Part shown: one piece after another, positions 8,877-17,807 of the stretch
How positions within the stretch are numbered: position 1 is the stretch's first letter
Layout of the letters: each line of letters starts with the position of its first letter
NCBI RefSeq assembly: GCF_900156805.1
Contig: NZ_FTOQ01000002.1
Location: 124,001-188,000, forward strand
DNA length: 64,000 bases
DNA from: Roseivivax lentus
GTDB lineage: Bacteria; Pseudomonadota; Alphaproteobacteria; Rhodobacterales; Rhodobacteraceae
Reading direction: 5' to 3'
Position numbers and translations under genes: made by a program
Notes under the pieces: generated by a model
What the model was told of the DNA's origin: nothing
The model's database searches: none
What the model saw: only the letters and a program-made list of their open reading frames with translations

Positions 8877-9905
8877 ATGGCGCGGTTTACCATCATCACC
8901 CTGACGGGCGCGGCACTGCTGGCCCTCGGCCTCTGGCAGGGCGGCGCCTGGGCCGGGGCGGGGTTGTTCTACATCACGGTCTTCACTTTCTTCATGGACA
9001 AGATCGCGGCGCTGGCGGCACCCGACGCGCCCGAGGGCACGGAGTTTCCGGCGGGGCATGGATTGTCGGTCCTGCTCGGGGTTTTGCATTTCCCGCTGCT
9101 TTACGGCGGCGCGGCGGTGATCGCGTCGGGCCTGCATGGCGTCGCACCGAGCGTCTTGTTGTTCTTCGGCCTCGCGCTTTTTCTCGGGCAGGTGTCCAAT
9201 TCCAACGCGCATGAGCTGATCCACCGCGCGGGCCGCGCGCCCCGGCGGCTGGGCGTCGCGGTCTATGTGAGCCTGCTTTTCGGCCATCACGCCTCGGCGC
9301 ATCCGCGCGTGCATCACGTCCATGCGGCGACCGACCGCGACCCGAATTCGGCGCGGCTGGGCGAGGGGTTCTGGCATTTCGCGGCACGGGCCTGGCGCGG
9401 GTCCTTCCGCGAGGGGCTTCGGGCGGAAAGCGCGCTGCGCGCGACCGCGCGGCGGGGGCTGCATCCCTACGCGGTCTATGGCGCGGGCGCGCTGGCCTCG
9501 CTTGGCGCGGTGGCGTTGCTCCTCGGCCCTGCGGGCCTCCTCGTCTATGCGGGCCTTTGCCTTTACGCGCAGCTGCAGCTTCTCCTGTCGGATTACGTGC
9601 AGCATTACGGGCTGCGCCGCGCCGCGACGGGACCGGGCAAGGCCGCGCCGATCGGGCCGGCCCATAGCTGGAACGCGCCGCAGGGGTTTTCGTCGGGGCT
9701 GATGCTGAACGCGCCGCGCCATTCGGACCATCACGCCCATCCCGGGCGGGCCTATCCGGGCCTCAGGCTCGACCGGGCGGAGATGCCGATCCTGCCCTAT
9801 GCCCTGCCGGTGATGGCGGTCATCGCGCTGGTGCCGCCGCTCTGGCGCCGGGTCATGGACCGGCGTGCGCGGCAATGGGCCGAGCCCGCGCGCCGCGCTG
9901 CCTGA
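8877..9905 (+). CDS. alkB: AlkB-like membrane di-iron oxygenase (alkane 1-monooxygenase family)
   Basis: 342 residues from an ATG preceded by AAGGA; another in-frame ATG 48 bases upstream is possible. It is a polytopic inner-membrane protein with hydrophobic segments at about 5-40, 60-110 and 200-245. The membrane fatty-acid-desaturase histidine boxes are visible: HELIHR, HHASAHPRVHH and HSDHHAHP. These bind the di-iron centre that hydroxylates alkyl chains. It is shorter than Pseudomonas AlkB (about 400) and no rubredoxin or rubredoxin reductase gene is adjacent. The electron donor is therefore elsewhere, and the true substrate (alkane or other lipid-like chain) is uncertain. Confidence 0.85.
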   Translation: MARFTIITLTGAALLALGLWQGGAWAGAGLFYITVFTFFMDKIAALAAPDAPEGTEFPAGHGLSVLLGVLHFPLLYGGAAVIASGLHGVAPSVLLFFGLALFLGQVSNSNAHELIHRAGRAPRRLGVAVYVSLLFGHHASAHPRVHHVHAATDRDPNSARLGEGFWHFAARAWRGSFREGLRAESALRATARRGLHPYAVYGAGALASLGAVALLLGPAGLLVYAGLCLYAQLQLLLSDYVQHYGLRRAATGPGKAAPIGPAHSWNAPQGFSSGLMLNAPRHSDHHAHPGRAYPGLRLDRAEMPILPYALPVMAVIALVPPLWRRVMDRRARQWAEPARRAA

Positions 9906-9945
9906 GACCTTTCGCCCGGGGCGGCGCCATGGCACTCTGCCGGGC

Positions 9946-10365
9946 ATGTTGCGCGCCCATATAACCCCCCGGATCCTCGCAATTTGCCTTGCCTGCGTCG
10001 CGGGCCCGCCCGCCTTGGCCCAGGGCGGTGCGCCGATGGATGCGGAGGCCTTCGAGGCCTACACGGAAGGCAAGACGCTGACCTTCTCCGAAAGCGGCGT
10101 GCCCTACGGGATCGAGCGCTATCTGCCGAACCGGCGGGTGCGCTGGTCCTTTCTCGATGGCCAGTGCAAGGACGGGCTGTGGTATCCCGAGGGCGACCGC
10201 ATCTGCTTCATCTACGAGGACAACCTGACCCCGCAATGCTGGCGCTTCTACCGTGAAGGGACCGGCCTGCGGGCGATCTTCGGAGACGAGGCCGGAGGAA
10301 CCGAGCTTTACGAAGCGGGCGAGGAGGCCGAGATGACCTGCCTCGGGCCCGATATCGGGGTCTGA
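9946..10365 (+). CDS. Conserved secreted protein of unknown function
   Basis: 139 residues from the ATG giving MLRAHITPRILAICLACV, a Sec signal peptide probably cleaved after ALAQ. The mature part (about 115 residues) has four cysteines near GQCKDG, DRICF, PQCWR and EMTCLG, which could form two disulfides in the periplasm. Features such as YGIERYLPNRRVRW and GLWYPEGDRICFIYED recur in small rhodobacterial periplasmic proteins of unknown role, in my recollection. It follows alkB by 40 bases and may be co-transcribed. I cannot name a function. Confidence 0.75.
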   Translation: MLRAHITPRILAICLACVAGPPALAQGGAPMDAEAFEAYTEGKTLTFSESGVPYGIERYLPNRRVRWSFLDGQCKDGLWYPEGDRICFIYEDNLTPQCWRFYREGTGLRAIFGDEAGGTELYEAGEEAEMTCLGPDIGV

Positions 10366-10462
10366 CCCGACGCGTCGATCTGCGTTTTCTGGAAAGGTGA
10401 GGCGGGGGCGGGGCGCGTCTGACCCGGCGATCGCGCTTGCGGGCCCGGTGGGGCCTGCGCGC

Positions 10463-11368
10463 TCAGGGGTTGCGGTAGACCGCGCAGAGGCAGCCCGCTT
10501 GCCGCAGCCGGTCGCAGAGCCGGCCCGCTGCGCGCCCGTCCGGGGCCCCGAGCCGCGCCATGTAGAAGCCCTTCCGCCCCGAGACGCGGTTCTTCACGAA
10601 AACGAGGTCCAGCGGCGCGCTGCTCGCCGCGGCCCTGCATTGGCGCGTGCGGCGGTCGAAGGCGGCGCGGGCCGCGTCCGGATCGGACCCGAAGGCCACC
10701 TGCACGCCCCAGGGCGCATGATCGGGCGCGGGCGGCGGATAGGCCGTGAGGCGGCGGTTTCGGGCGAGGTCGTGGCAGGCGGCGCGGAAGCCGATCCCCG
10801 CCTGCAGCGCGAAATCGGGCTCGGGGGGCGGCGCGTCCCGCCAGGTCTCGGCGCTGAGGCCGGTGATGATGGCGACATACTGGATCGTTTCGCGCGCGAG
10901 CCCGCCGGTTCGGGCGACCAGCCCCTCGGCCCGGGCCTCGCCGCCGTTATAGGCGATGGCGGCGAGGCCGGGATTGCCGAAGCGGCGGACCAGCTCGCCC
11001 AGGTATTCGGCGGAATGTTCGAGCGCGCGGGCGGGGTTGAAGCTGTCCGACAATCCGCGCCGCGCGGCCGTCGAGTCGATGAACTGCGCGATGCCGCGCG
11101 CCGCGGCGGGCGAGACCGCGTTGGGATCGAAACGGCTTTCCTGCCAGATGAGCCGGGCGAAGAAATGCGGATCGAGCCCGTGGCGGCCGGCGAAGACCTC
11201 GATCGCCTGGCAGGTATCGTGCACGAAATGTGCGGGCCGGATGCATTGCACCGCCGTCCATTTCCCCGCGCTGCAAAGCGTGCCGGGCGGGCGCAGGGGA
11301 TCGGCCCCGGCGGTCTGGGCGGCAAGCGCGAGAAGCGCGCAGGCAAGGGCACGAAGCGGGCGTCGCAT
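10463..11368 (-). CDS. Exported lytic transglycosylase with C-terminal SPOR-like domain
   Basis: 301 residues. The N-terminal MRRPLRALACALLALAAQTAGA is a signal peptide. The middle carries the SLT (lysozyme-like) domain: FFARLIWQESRFDPNAVSPAAARGIAQF with the catalytic Glu in WQESRF, then AIAYNGGEAR. The C-terminal 80 residues (WGVQVAFGSDPDAARAAFDRR, then GFYMARLGA) look like a SPOR peptidoglycan-binding domain. It would cleave glycan strands in the periplasm, perhaps at the division site where SPOR domains bind denuded glycan. It is convergent with the preceding small secreted-protein gene and divergent from ftsY. Confidence 0.85.
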   Translation of the reverse strand: MRRPLRALACALLALAAQTAGADPLRPPGTLCSAGKWTAVQCIRPAHFVHDTCQAIEVFAGRHGLDPHFFARLIWQESRFDPNAVSPAAARGIAQFIDSTAARRGLSDSFNPARALEHSAEYLGELVRRFGNPGLAAIAYNGGEARAEGLVARTGGLARETIQYVAIITGLSAETWRDAPPPEPDFALQAGIGFRAACHDLARNRRLTAYPPPAPDHAPWGVQVAFGSDPDAARAAFDRRTRQCRAAASSAPLDLVFVKNRVSGRKGFYMARLGAPDGRAAGRLCDRLRQAGCLCAVYRNP

Positions 11369-11478
11369 GACCCCAAGTCTAAGGCGGGCCGGGCCGGGTC
11401 GGTCAATCGCCCTTTTCCTTGGCGGGCCGAGGGGATAGGGAGTCGGGGTCTTTCCTACCCATGGCGTCGGGAGTGCGG

Positions 11479-12876
11479 ATGTCCTTTTTCGGCAAGCTGA
11501 AATCGAAGCTGTTCAAATCCTCGTCGAAGCTCGAGGAAGGGTTGGACGCGATCGTGGACGAGGGCGGCGCGGTTGAGGAGCGTGCGCCGGAGACGGAGCG
11601 CGCGCCGGAGCCACCGGAGTCTCCGGCCGCCGACGAGACCCAGGCCGATGCGGCAGCGGCCGGTGACGGCGCCCCGGGAGAAGATGCGGGAGCACCGGAG
11701 ACGGAGGCAGACCGGGCGGCAGATGTGGCGCCCGAGCCCGCGCGGGAGCCGTCTGCGGCGCCGGAGCCGGAGCAGGAACCCGAGCCGGAGCCGGAGCCCG
11801 AGAAGGGGGCAGCAGCGGAATCCAGGCCCGAACCCACGCCCGCGCCAGAAGCCGCCGCGAAGCCCGCGCCCGAACCGGCGCGCCGCCCCGAAGCTGAAGC
11901 CGCGCCCGCCTCCCAGCCCGCTGCCGAGACGCTCAAACCGCTCGACATGCCCCCGCCCGACATCGCCGATCCCGCGCCCGAAGCGCAGGGCGGCGGCGTG
12001 CTCTCGCGGCTTTTCGGGCGCAAGACCGGTCCCGCCGAGGTCAAGCGCGTCCTCGATGACGACATGGTCGAAAGCCTCGAGGAGCTGTTGATCAGCGCCG
12101 ATATGGGCGTCGAGACCGCGCTGCGCGTCACCGCCAACATGGCCGAGGGCCGCATGGGCCGCCGTCTGTCCGCGCGCGAGATCAAGGAGCTTCTGGCCTC
12201 CGAGATCGCCCGCATCATGGAGCCGGTGGCCAAACCGCTGCCGCTTTATCCGACGAAGCCGCAGGTCGTGCTTGTGGTCGGCGTGAACGGCTCGGGCAAG
12301 ACCACCACCATCGGCAAGCTCGCGAGCCAGTTCCGCGCCGCCGGCAAGAAGGTGGTGATCGCCGCGGGCGACACGTTCCGCGCCGCGGCGGTCGAACAGC
12401 TGCAAATCTGGGGCGACCGCGCGGGCGTGCCGGTCCTGACCGCGCCCGAGGGCTCTGACCCGGCGAGCCTCGCCTTCGACGCGATGACCAAGGCGCAGGC
12501 GGACGGCGCGGATCTCCTGATGATCGACACCGCGGGCCGGCTGCAGAACCGCGCCGACCTGATGGAGGAGCTGGCGAAGATCGTCCGCGTCATCCGCAAG
12601 AAAGACCCCGACGCGCCGCACAACACGCTCCTGGTGCTCGACGCCACCACCGGCCAGAACGCATTGAGCCAGGTCGAGACCTTCCAGAAGCTCGCCGATG
12701 TCTCGGGCCTGGTGATGACCAAGCTCGACGGTACCGCCAAGGGCGGCGTTCTCGTGGCGCTTGCCGACCGGTTCGGCCTGCCCATCCACGCGATCGGCGT
12801 GGGCGAGCAGATCGACGATCTGGCCCCCTTCGACCCCGAGGAATTCGCCGCCGCGCTGACCGGCCTTGCCCGATGA
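11479..12876 (+). CDS. ftsY: Signal recognition particle receptor FtsY
   Basis: 465 residues from the ATG giving MSFFGKLKSKLFKSSSKL, preceded by GGGAG. Residues about 20-165 are a Glu/Pro/Ala-rich, acidic, low-complexity A domain (membrane association). Residues about 170-465 are the NG domain: the four-helix N part, then GVNGSGKTTTIGKLASQF (G1), DTFRAAAVEQL (G2), DTAGRLQNR (G3), TKLDGTAKGG (G4) and GVGEQIDDLAPFDPEEF at the end. It is the membrane GTPase that docks SRP-ribosome complexes for co-translational membrane insertion. The long acidic linker is normal for alphaproteobacteria but biased in composition. Confidence 0.97.
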   Translation: MSFFGKLKSKLFKSSSKLEEGLDAIVDEGGAVEERAPETERAPEPPESPAADETQADAAAAGDGAPGEDAGAPETEADRAADVAPEPAREPSAAPEPEQEPEPEPEPEKGAAAESRPEPTPAPEAAAKPAPEPARRPEAEAAPASQPAAETLKPLDMPPPDIADPAPEAQGGGVLSRLFGRKTGPAEVKRVLDDDMVESLEELLISADMGVETALRVTANMAEGRMGRRLSAREIKELLASEIARIMEPVAKPLPLYPTKPQVVLVVGVNGSGKTTTIGKLASQFRAAGKKVVIAAGDTFRAAAVEQLQIWGDRAGVPVLTAPEGSDPASLAFDAMTKAQADGADLLMIDTAGRLQNRADLMEELAKIVRVIRKKDPDAPHNTLLVLDATTGQNALSQVETFQKLADVSGLVMTKLDGTAKGGVLVALADRFGLPIHAIGVGEQIDDLAPFDPEEFAAALTGLAR

Positions 12877-12902
12877 GCCATACCGGCTGTCTTGCCTCTT
12901 GG

Positions 12903-12962
12903 ACAAATACCGCCGGGGGTGAATTGGCCGCAGGCCAAGAGGGGGCAGCGCCCCCTTGCCCC
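12903..12962 (+). repeat. Palindromic intergenic repeat, family B, copy 1
   Basis: Starts ACAAATACCGCCGGGGGTG-AATTGG and contains two hairpins: TTGGCC-GCA-GGCCAA, then AGGGGGC-AGC-GCCCCCT. A related copy in opposite orientation lies at 17808-17870 with different but still paired bases. It resembles short GC-rich repeats I recall between genes in Rhodobacterales. It may act as a 3'-end structure for ftsY. Confidence 0.6.
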
Positions 12963-12988
12963 GCCCGCCGCAGGCGCGAGACCCCGGC

Positions 12989-13894
12989 ATGATGGACTAT
13001 GTCCTGTCGCTCGACGGCACGCCCGCGGGCCACAAGGCCGCGCTCGTCCTTGCGCTGTCGGCCGCCTTCCTGCACGCGGTCTTCGGCGCGCTGCAGAAGG
13101 GCCGGCACGATCCGTGGCTCTCGCGCGGGGCGATCGACGCCTCCTACGGCGTGGTCGCGGCCCCGCTCGCGCTTTTCGTCGTGCCCTGGCCCGAGCCGCA
13201 TATGTGGCTGATTTTCGCGGGCGTCTTCGTGATCCATCTGGGCTACAAGATCATGCAGGCGCTGGCCTATACCAAGGGCGCCTACACGGTGGTCTACCCG
13301 GTGGTGCGCGGCACCGGGCCGCTTTTCGCGGTGATCGGGGCGGGCATCGTCTTCGGCGAGACCTTCACCGGCACGCAATGGCTGGGGGTCTTGGTGCTGC
13401 TCGCGGGCATTTTCGGGCTCGCGGTCTACAACCTCATCTTCCTCGAGGCGGAGCGCGACACGCTCGGCATCGCGATGGTCTTCGCGGTCATTACCGGCTT
13501 TTTCGTGGCGCTCTACACCACATACGACGCCTACGGCATCCGGGCGACGGCCAACCCCTTCACCTTCCTCGCCTGGTTCTTCCTGATCGACAGCATCGCC
13601 ATCCCGCCCTACGCCTATCTGCGCTGGAAGCGGATGGGCGCGGACCGCCCGGCCATCGGGCCGCTGGCCGCGCGCGGCGCGATCGGCGGCGTCGTCGCCT
13701 TCTTCTCCTTCGGCTCGATCATGATGGCGACCCGCCTCGACAGCGTCGGCGAGGCCGCCGTCCTGCGCGAAACCTCGACCGTCTTCGCCGCGATCATCGG
13801 CTGGCTGGTGCTGAAGGAAACCGTGGGTCCGCGCCGCATCGCGCTGATGACGCTGATCGCCGTCGGTGCGGTCATCGTTGAGATGGGCGGCTAG
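12989..13894 (+). CDS. DMT-superfamily transporter with EamA domains
   Basis: 301 residues, about ten hydrophobic segments, in two EamA halves: residues 15-145, and 155-300 ending in GWLVLKETVGPRRIALMTLIAVGAVIVE. The repeated VFGE/VLKE plus IGAGIVFGETFTGTQWLGV signature at the end of each half is typical of drug/metabolite transporters. It is an inner-membrane protein; the substrate is unknown. The start is one of two adjacent ATG codons (MMDYVLS). It lies downstream of ftsY beyond the repeat and could share transcripts with yciB 90 bases further on. Confidence 0.85.
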   Translation: MMDYVLSLDGTPAGHKAALVLALSAAFLHAVFGALQKGRHDPWLSRGAIDASYGVVAAPLALFVVPWPEPHMWLIFAGVFVIHLGYKIMQALAYTKGAYTVVYPVVRGTGPLFAVIGAGIVFGETFTGTQWLGVLVLLAGIFGLAVYNLIFLEAERDTLGIAMVFAVITGFFVALYTTYDAYGIRATANPFTFLAWFFLIDSIAIPPYAYLRWKRMGADRPAIGPLAARGAIGGVVAFFSFGSIMMATRLDSVGEAAVLRETSTVFAAIIGWLVLKETVGPRRIALMTLIAVGAVIVEMGG

Positions 13895-13984
13895 ACGCCC
13901 CATATTCCCCCGGATACCCGATTGCCGGCACAGCCGAGCCCGACACCGACCGAACCTATCCCAATGCTGGAGGACACCGCCCCG

Positions 13985-14587
13985 ATGGCCGCGCACCGAG
14001 AGATCTCACCGCTTCTGAAAACCGGGCTCGAACTGGGGCCGGTGCTCGGGTTCTTCGTGGCCTATCTCTGGCTCAAGGACCGGGTCTTCACCATCGGGGG
14101 CACCGAGTATGACGGCTTCATCATCGTCACCGCGGGGTTCATCCCGGTGATGCTGGCGGCCACCGGCCTGTTGTGGTGGCTGACCGGGCATCTGAGCCGG
14201 ATGCAGGTGCTGACCGTGGTGCTGATCGTGATCTTCGGCGGGCTGTCGGTCTGGCTCAACGACGAGCGCTTCTTCAAGATGAAGCCGACGCTCATCTACC
14301 TCATTTTCGGGGGCATTCTCGGCATCGGGCTGCTGCGCGGGCAGAGCTACCTGCGCGTGGTGATGGAGGGGATGATCCCGCTCAATCCCGAGGGCTGGAT
14401 GAAGCTGACCCGGCGGCTTTGCGCCTTCTTCTTCACACTGGCGGTGCTGAACGAGATCGTGTGGCGCAGCATGTCGACCGAGACCTGGGTCTATTTCAAG
14501 ACCTTCGGGCTGACCGCCGCGCTGTTCCTGTTCTTCATGTCGCAAAGCGCGCTTTTCCGCGATCATTCGCTCGAAGAGAAGGGCTGA
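13985..14587 (+). CDS. yciB: Inner-membrane septation protein A family (YciB)
   Basis: 200 residues from the ATG preceded (11 bases away) by GGAGG; an ATG 21 bases earlier lacks a clear ribosome site. The YciB/IspA family features are present: KTGLELGPVLGFFVAYLW, FGGLSVWLNDERFFKMKPT, a central helix, and a LTRRLCAFFFTLAVLNEIVWR segment. Five or six membrane segments are predicted. Family members affect cell envelope and division, but no biochemical activity is firmly established. Confidence 0.92.
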   Translation: MAAHREISPLLKTGLELGPVLGFFVAYLWLKDRVFTIGGTEYDGFIIVTAGFIPVMLAATGLLWWLTGHLSRMQVLTVVLIVIFGGLSVWLNDERFFKMKPTLIYLIFGGILGIGLLRGQSYLRVVMEGMIPLNPEGWMKLTRRLCAFFFTLAVLNEIVWRSMSTETWVYFKTFGLTAALFLFFMSQSALFRDHSLEEKG

Positions 14588-14732
14588 CCGCCCCGCCGTC
14601 CCGCGCGGTGCGGGGCCCGCTCCGCCGGGCCGCGCCGCGCCTTGCCGGGCCATCGGGGCAGTCGCCGGGCTGGACAGTCGCCCGGCGCGGCTTACTGTCC
14701 GCCCCGGACAACATGCCCAAGAGGGAGGCTTC

Positions 14733-17063
14733 ATGGACGCTTTCGGAAAAAGCCAGCCGGTGCGGCGGCGCGAAGATCTGCGCCTTCTGACGGGTGCGGG
14801 ACGCTATACCGACGACACCGCCCCCGAGGGTGCGCTTTACGGCTATTTCCTGCGCGCGCCCGTGGCGCATGGGCGGATCACCGGCATCGACACCGAGGAG
14901 GCCGCGGCGAGCCCCGGCGTCCGGCTGATCCTGACCGCACGGGACCTGGCCGAGGCGGGCGTGACCGAGGGACTGTTCACCGTGATGGTCAAGAACCGCG
15001 ACGGCAGCCCCGGCATCGCGCCCCGCCGTCCGATCCTCGCCGAGGACAAGGTGCGCTTTGTCGGCGAGCCCGTCGCGCTGATCGTGGCCGAGACGCTGGA
15101 TCAGGCCAAGGACGCGGCGGAACTCGTGATGCTCGATATCGAGGACCTGCCCGTGCATGTGGAGATCGCCGGGGCCGGCGACGGGGGCAGGGACGGGGAC
15201 GGGGCCGTGGAGAGCCCGGTCCACGTCGAGGCGCCCGACAATCTCTGCGTCGATTTCGCGCTCGGCGACGAGGCGGCGACCGAGGCCGCTTTCGCAGAGG
15301 CCGCGCATGTGGTCACGCTGGAGGTGCCGGATCACAAGATCATCGCCAATGCGCTCGAAGGGCGGGCCTTCTCGGCGGCCTGGGTGGACGGGCGTCTGCA
15401 CGTCACCATGTCGAGCCAGGGCGTCTGGACGCACAAGAGCCAGATCGCCAAGGTGCTGGGCCTGCCCGAGGACGCGGTGCATGTGGTGACCGAGGATGTG
15501 GGCGGCGGCTTCGGCATGAAGACGATGGTCTATCCCGAATATTTCGCCATCGCGCAGGCGGCGCGGCACCTGGGCGGCGCGGTGCGCTGGGCGGCGGAGC
15601 GCGGCGAGGGCATGCTGTCGGACAATATGGGCCGCGACTTGGTCTCGACCGCGTCGCTGGCCTTCGATGCCGATCTGCGGATCACCGGCTACCGCGTGGA
15701 CACGCGGTTCAACCTAGGTGCCTATGCCAGCCAGTTCGGCCCGCTGATGCAGACGCAGCTCTTCAGCCGGGTGCTGACCGGGGTCTATGACATCCCGGCC
15801 GCGCATCTGCGCAGCCGGGCCTATTTCACCAATACCTGCCAGGTCGACGCCTATCGCGGCGCGGGCCGCCCCGAGGCGATCTACGTGCTGGAGCGGCTGA
15901 TGGACCGCGCGGCGCGCGAGTTGGGCATCGCGCCGGACGCGCTCCGGCGGCGCAATTTCATCCCGCCCGAGGCCTTTCCCTACAAGACCGTGGGCGGCGA
16001 GACCTACGATGTGGGCGCCTTCGCGCGGGTGCTGGATCACGGCGCCGCCGCCGCCGATTGGGACGGGTTCGAGGCCCGCCGCGCGGCCTCCGAGGCGCGG
16101 GGAAGGCTGCGCGGGCGGGGCCTGTGCTATTACATCGAAGCCATTCTGGGCGCGCCCGACGAAGGCGTGCGGGTCGCGTTCGAGCCGGATGGCGGGGCGG
16201 CGATCTATGTCGGCACGCAATCGAACGGGCAGGGCCACGAGACGGTCTTCGCGCAATTCCTGTCGGACCAGACCGGCATCCCGGTCGAGCGGATTCGCGT
16301 GGTTCAGGGGGATTCGGACCTGATCGCGTCGGGCGGCGGCACCGGCGGGTCGCGGTCGGTGACGGTGCAGACCAACGTGACGCTGAAGGCGGTGGCAGAG
16401 CTCGTCGGCGCGTTCCGCGCTTTCCTCGCCGAGGAGGCCGGGGTCACGGCCGAGGAGGTGGTCTTTGACGACACGCATTTCCGCGTCGCCGGCACCAACG
16501 CCACCCATTCCATGCTGGACGTGGCCGAGATGGCCCGCAAGGCCGGGCGCGACGACCTTTTGAGCGTCGCCGCCCATGACAAGCTGGCCGCGCGGTCCTT
16601 CCCCAATGGCTGTCACCTGGTGGAGGTGGAGGTCGATCCCGAGACCGGCACGGTCACGCTCGACCGCTATACGGTGGTCGACGATTTCGGCAATCTCATC
16701 AACCCGATGCTGGTCGAGGGCCAGGTCCATGGCGGCATCGCGCAGGGCGTGGGTCAGGTGCTGATGGAGCGGGTCGTCTACGACGAGACCGGCCAGCTTC
16801 TGACCGCTTCATTCATGGATTACGCGATGCCGCGCGCAAACGATCTGCCGTTCTTCCACTTCGAGACGCAGCCGGTTCCCTCCACCTCGAACCCGATGGG
16901 CATGAAGGGGTGCGGCGAGGCGGGCACGGTGGGCGCCATGGCCGCGGTCGCCAACGCGGTGCAGGACGCGCTCTGGGGGCAGGGCGTGCGGCAGGCCGAC
17001 ATGCCCTTTACCCCGCACCGCGTCTGGGAGATGCTGGCCGAAGCCCGCATCGCCGCCGGATAG
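14733..17063 (+). CDS. Orphan molybdopterin-binding large subunit, CoxL form II-like (xanthine dehydrogenase family)
   Basis: 776 residues with a strong GGGAGG site. It has the complete two-part aldehyde-oxidase/xanthine-dehydrogenase large-subunit fold. The active-site loop reads DAYRGAGRPEA, the form II motif; form I CO dehydrogenases have AYxCSFR. Other marks are VTEDVGGGFGMK, QGHETVFAQF and the catalytic-Glu segment GCGEAGTVGA. The partner FAD (CoxM) and 2Fe-2S (CoxS) subunits normally encoded alongside are absent on both sides. Form II proteins mostly oxidise compounds other than CO, so a CO dehydrogenase label would be unsafe. Partners are presumably encoded elsewhere. Confidence 0.9.
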   Translation: MDAFGKSQPVRRREDLRLLTGAGRYTDDTAPEGALYGYFLRAPVAHGRITGIDTEEAAASPGVRLILTARDLAEAGVTEGLFTVMVKNRDGSPGIAPRRPILAEDKVRFVGEPVALIVAETLDQAKDAAELVMLDIEDLPVHVEIAGAGDGGRDGDGAVESPVHVEAPDNLCVDFALGDEAATEAAFAEAAHVVTLEVPDHKIIANALEGRAFSAAWVDGRLHVTMSSQGVWTHKSQIAKVLGLPEDAVHVVTEDVGGGFGMKTMVYPEYFAIAQAARHLGGAVRWAAERGEGMLSDNMGRDLVSTASLAFDADLRITGYRVDTRFNLGAYASQFGPLMQTQLFSRVLTGVYDIPAAHLRSRAYFTNTCQVDAYRGAGRPEAIYVLERLMDRAARELGIAPDALRRRNFIPPEAFPYKTVGGETYDVGAFARVLDHGAAAADWDGFEARRAASEARGRLRGRGLCYYIEAILGAPDEGVRVAFEPDGGAAIYVGTQSNGQGHETVFAQFLSDQTGIPVERIRVVQGDSDLIASGGGTGGSRSVTVQTNVTLKAVAELVGAFRAFLAEEAGVTAEEVVFDDTHFRVAGTNATHSMLDVAEMARKAGRDDLLSVAAHDKLAARSFPNGCHLVEVEVDPETGTVTLDRYTVVDDFGNLINPMLVEGQVHGGIAQGVGQVLMERVVYDETGQLLTASFMDYAMPRANDLPFFHFETQPVPSTSNPMGMKGCGEAGTVGAMAAVANAVQDALWGQGVRQADMPFTPHRVWEMLAEARIAAG

Positions 17064-17199
17064 GCGCGGCGGAAAAATCAAGCCCAAAGATCACGCTTTT
17101 GCGAACGGACTACAAACTGTGACTTTCATACCCATATATTTATCAGGATCGCGGGCACGGAACGCCCGCGACACCTTCACTGTCCCTCGTTCCGTTACT

Positions 17200-17230
17200 G
17201 GCGTTCGGGCCTCTGCCCGGACGCCTTTTT
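17200..17230 (+). terminator. Intrinsic terminator
   Basis: GGCGTtCGGGC pairs with GCCCGgACGCC around a CTCT loop, followed directly by TTTTT. It could end the CoxL-like transcript. Because an AT-rich patch and a further perfect hairpin (17150-17170) lie upstream, it could also end a short independent RNA. Confidence 0.75.
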
Positions 17231-17273
17231 CGTGCCCTGCAGGCGCGCAAGCCCCGCGCGGGCAGGTGTCGCC

Positions 17274-17741
17274 ATGACCCCCGGCGATGCAGATCTGCGC
17301 CGCATCCTGCGCCGCACCCGCGTGATCGCGATGGTGGGTGTCTCCGCCAACCCGATCCGTCCCAGCAATTATGTCGGGCGCTACCTGTCGCTGCGCGGCT
17401 TCGACATCCGCCCGGTCAATCCCGGCCTCGCGGGGCAGATGCTGTTCGGCAACCCCATCGCCGCGTCGCTCTCCGAGATCGACGCCGAGGTGGACATGGT
17501 CGACATCTTCCGCCGCTCCGATGCGGTGCCGGAGATCGTCGACGAGGCGCTCGCGGTGCTGCCGCATCTGAAGACGGTCTGGATGCAGATCGGTGTCACC
17601 CATGAAGAGGCCGCCGCCAAGGCGCGGGCCCGGGGCCTCGACGTGGTGCAGAACCGATGCCCGAAGATCGAGAACCAGCGCCTCTTCGGCGAGTTGCGCA
17701 TGGGGGGATTTGCGACCGGTGTCATCTCCTCGCGCCTCTGA
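17274..17741 (+). CDS. CoA-binding domain protein (YccU-like)
   Basis: 155 residues, a single Rossmann-type CoA-binding domain. It opens with LRRTRVIAMVGVSANPIRPSNYV, where the VGVSANP loop would bind nucleotide, and continues with YLSLRGFDIRPVNPGLAG, DMVDIFRRSDAVP, VWMQIGVTHEEAA and QNRCPKIENQRL, all standard for this short family. Molecular role unknown; the related domain is found in acyl-CoA synthetases. It starts 44 bases after the terminator, so it has its own promoter or is poorly linked to the CoxL-like gene. Confidence 0.85.
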   Translation: MTPGDADLRRILRRTRVIAMVGVSANPIRPSNYVGRYLSLRGFDIRPVNPGLAGQMLFGNPIAASLSEIDAEVDMVDIFRRSDAVPEIVDEALAVLPHLKTVWMQIGVTHEEAAAKARARGLDVVQNRCPKIENQRLFGELRMGGFATGVISSRL

Positions 17742-17807
17742 GGCGCCGATGGGCGCGCGTCCGGCCCGGCCCTGCGGAGCCTGCGTCGCGCGGGAGGGCC
17801 GGCGGCG

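Noticed and set aside
14733-17063. Carbon monoxide dehydrogenase annotation
   Set aside because: The active-site loop is the form II type (AYRGAGR), not the Cys-containing form I motif, and partner subunits are missing.
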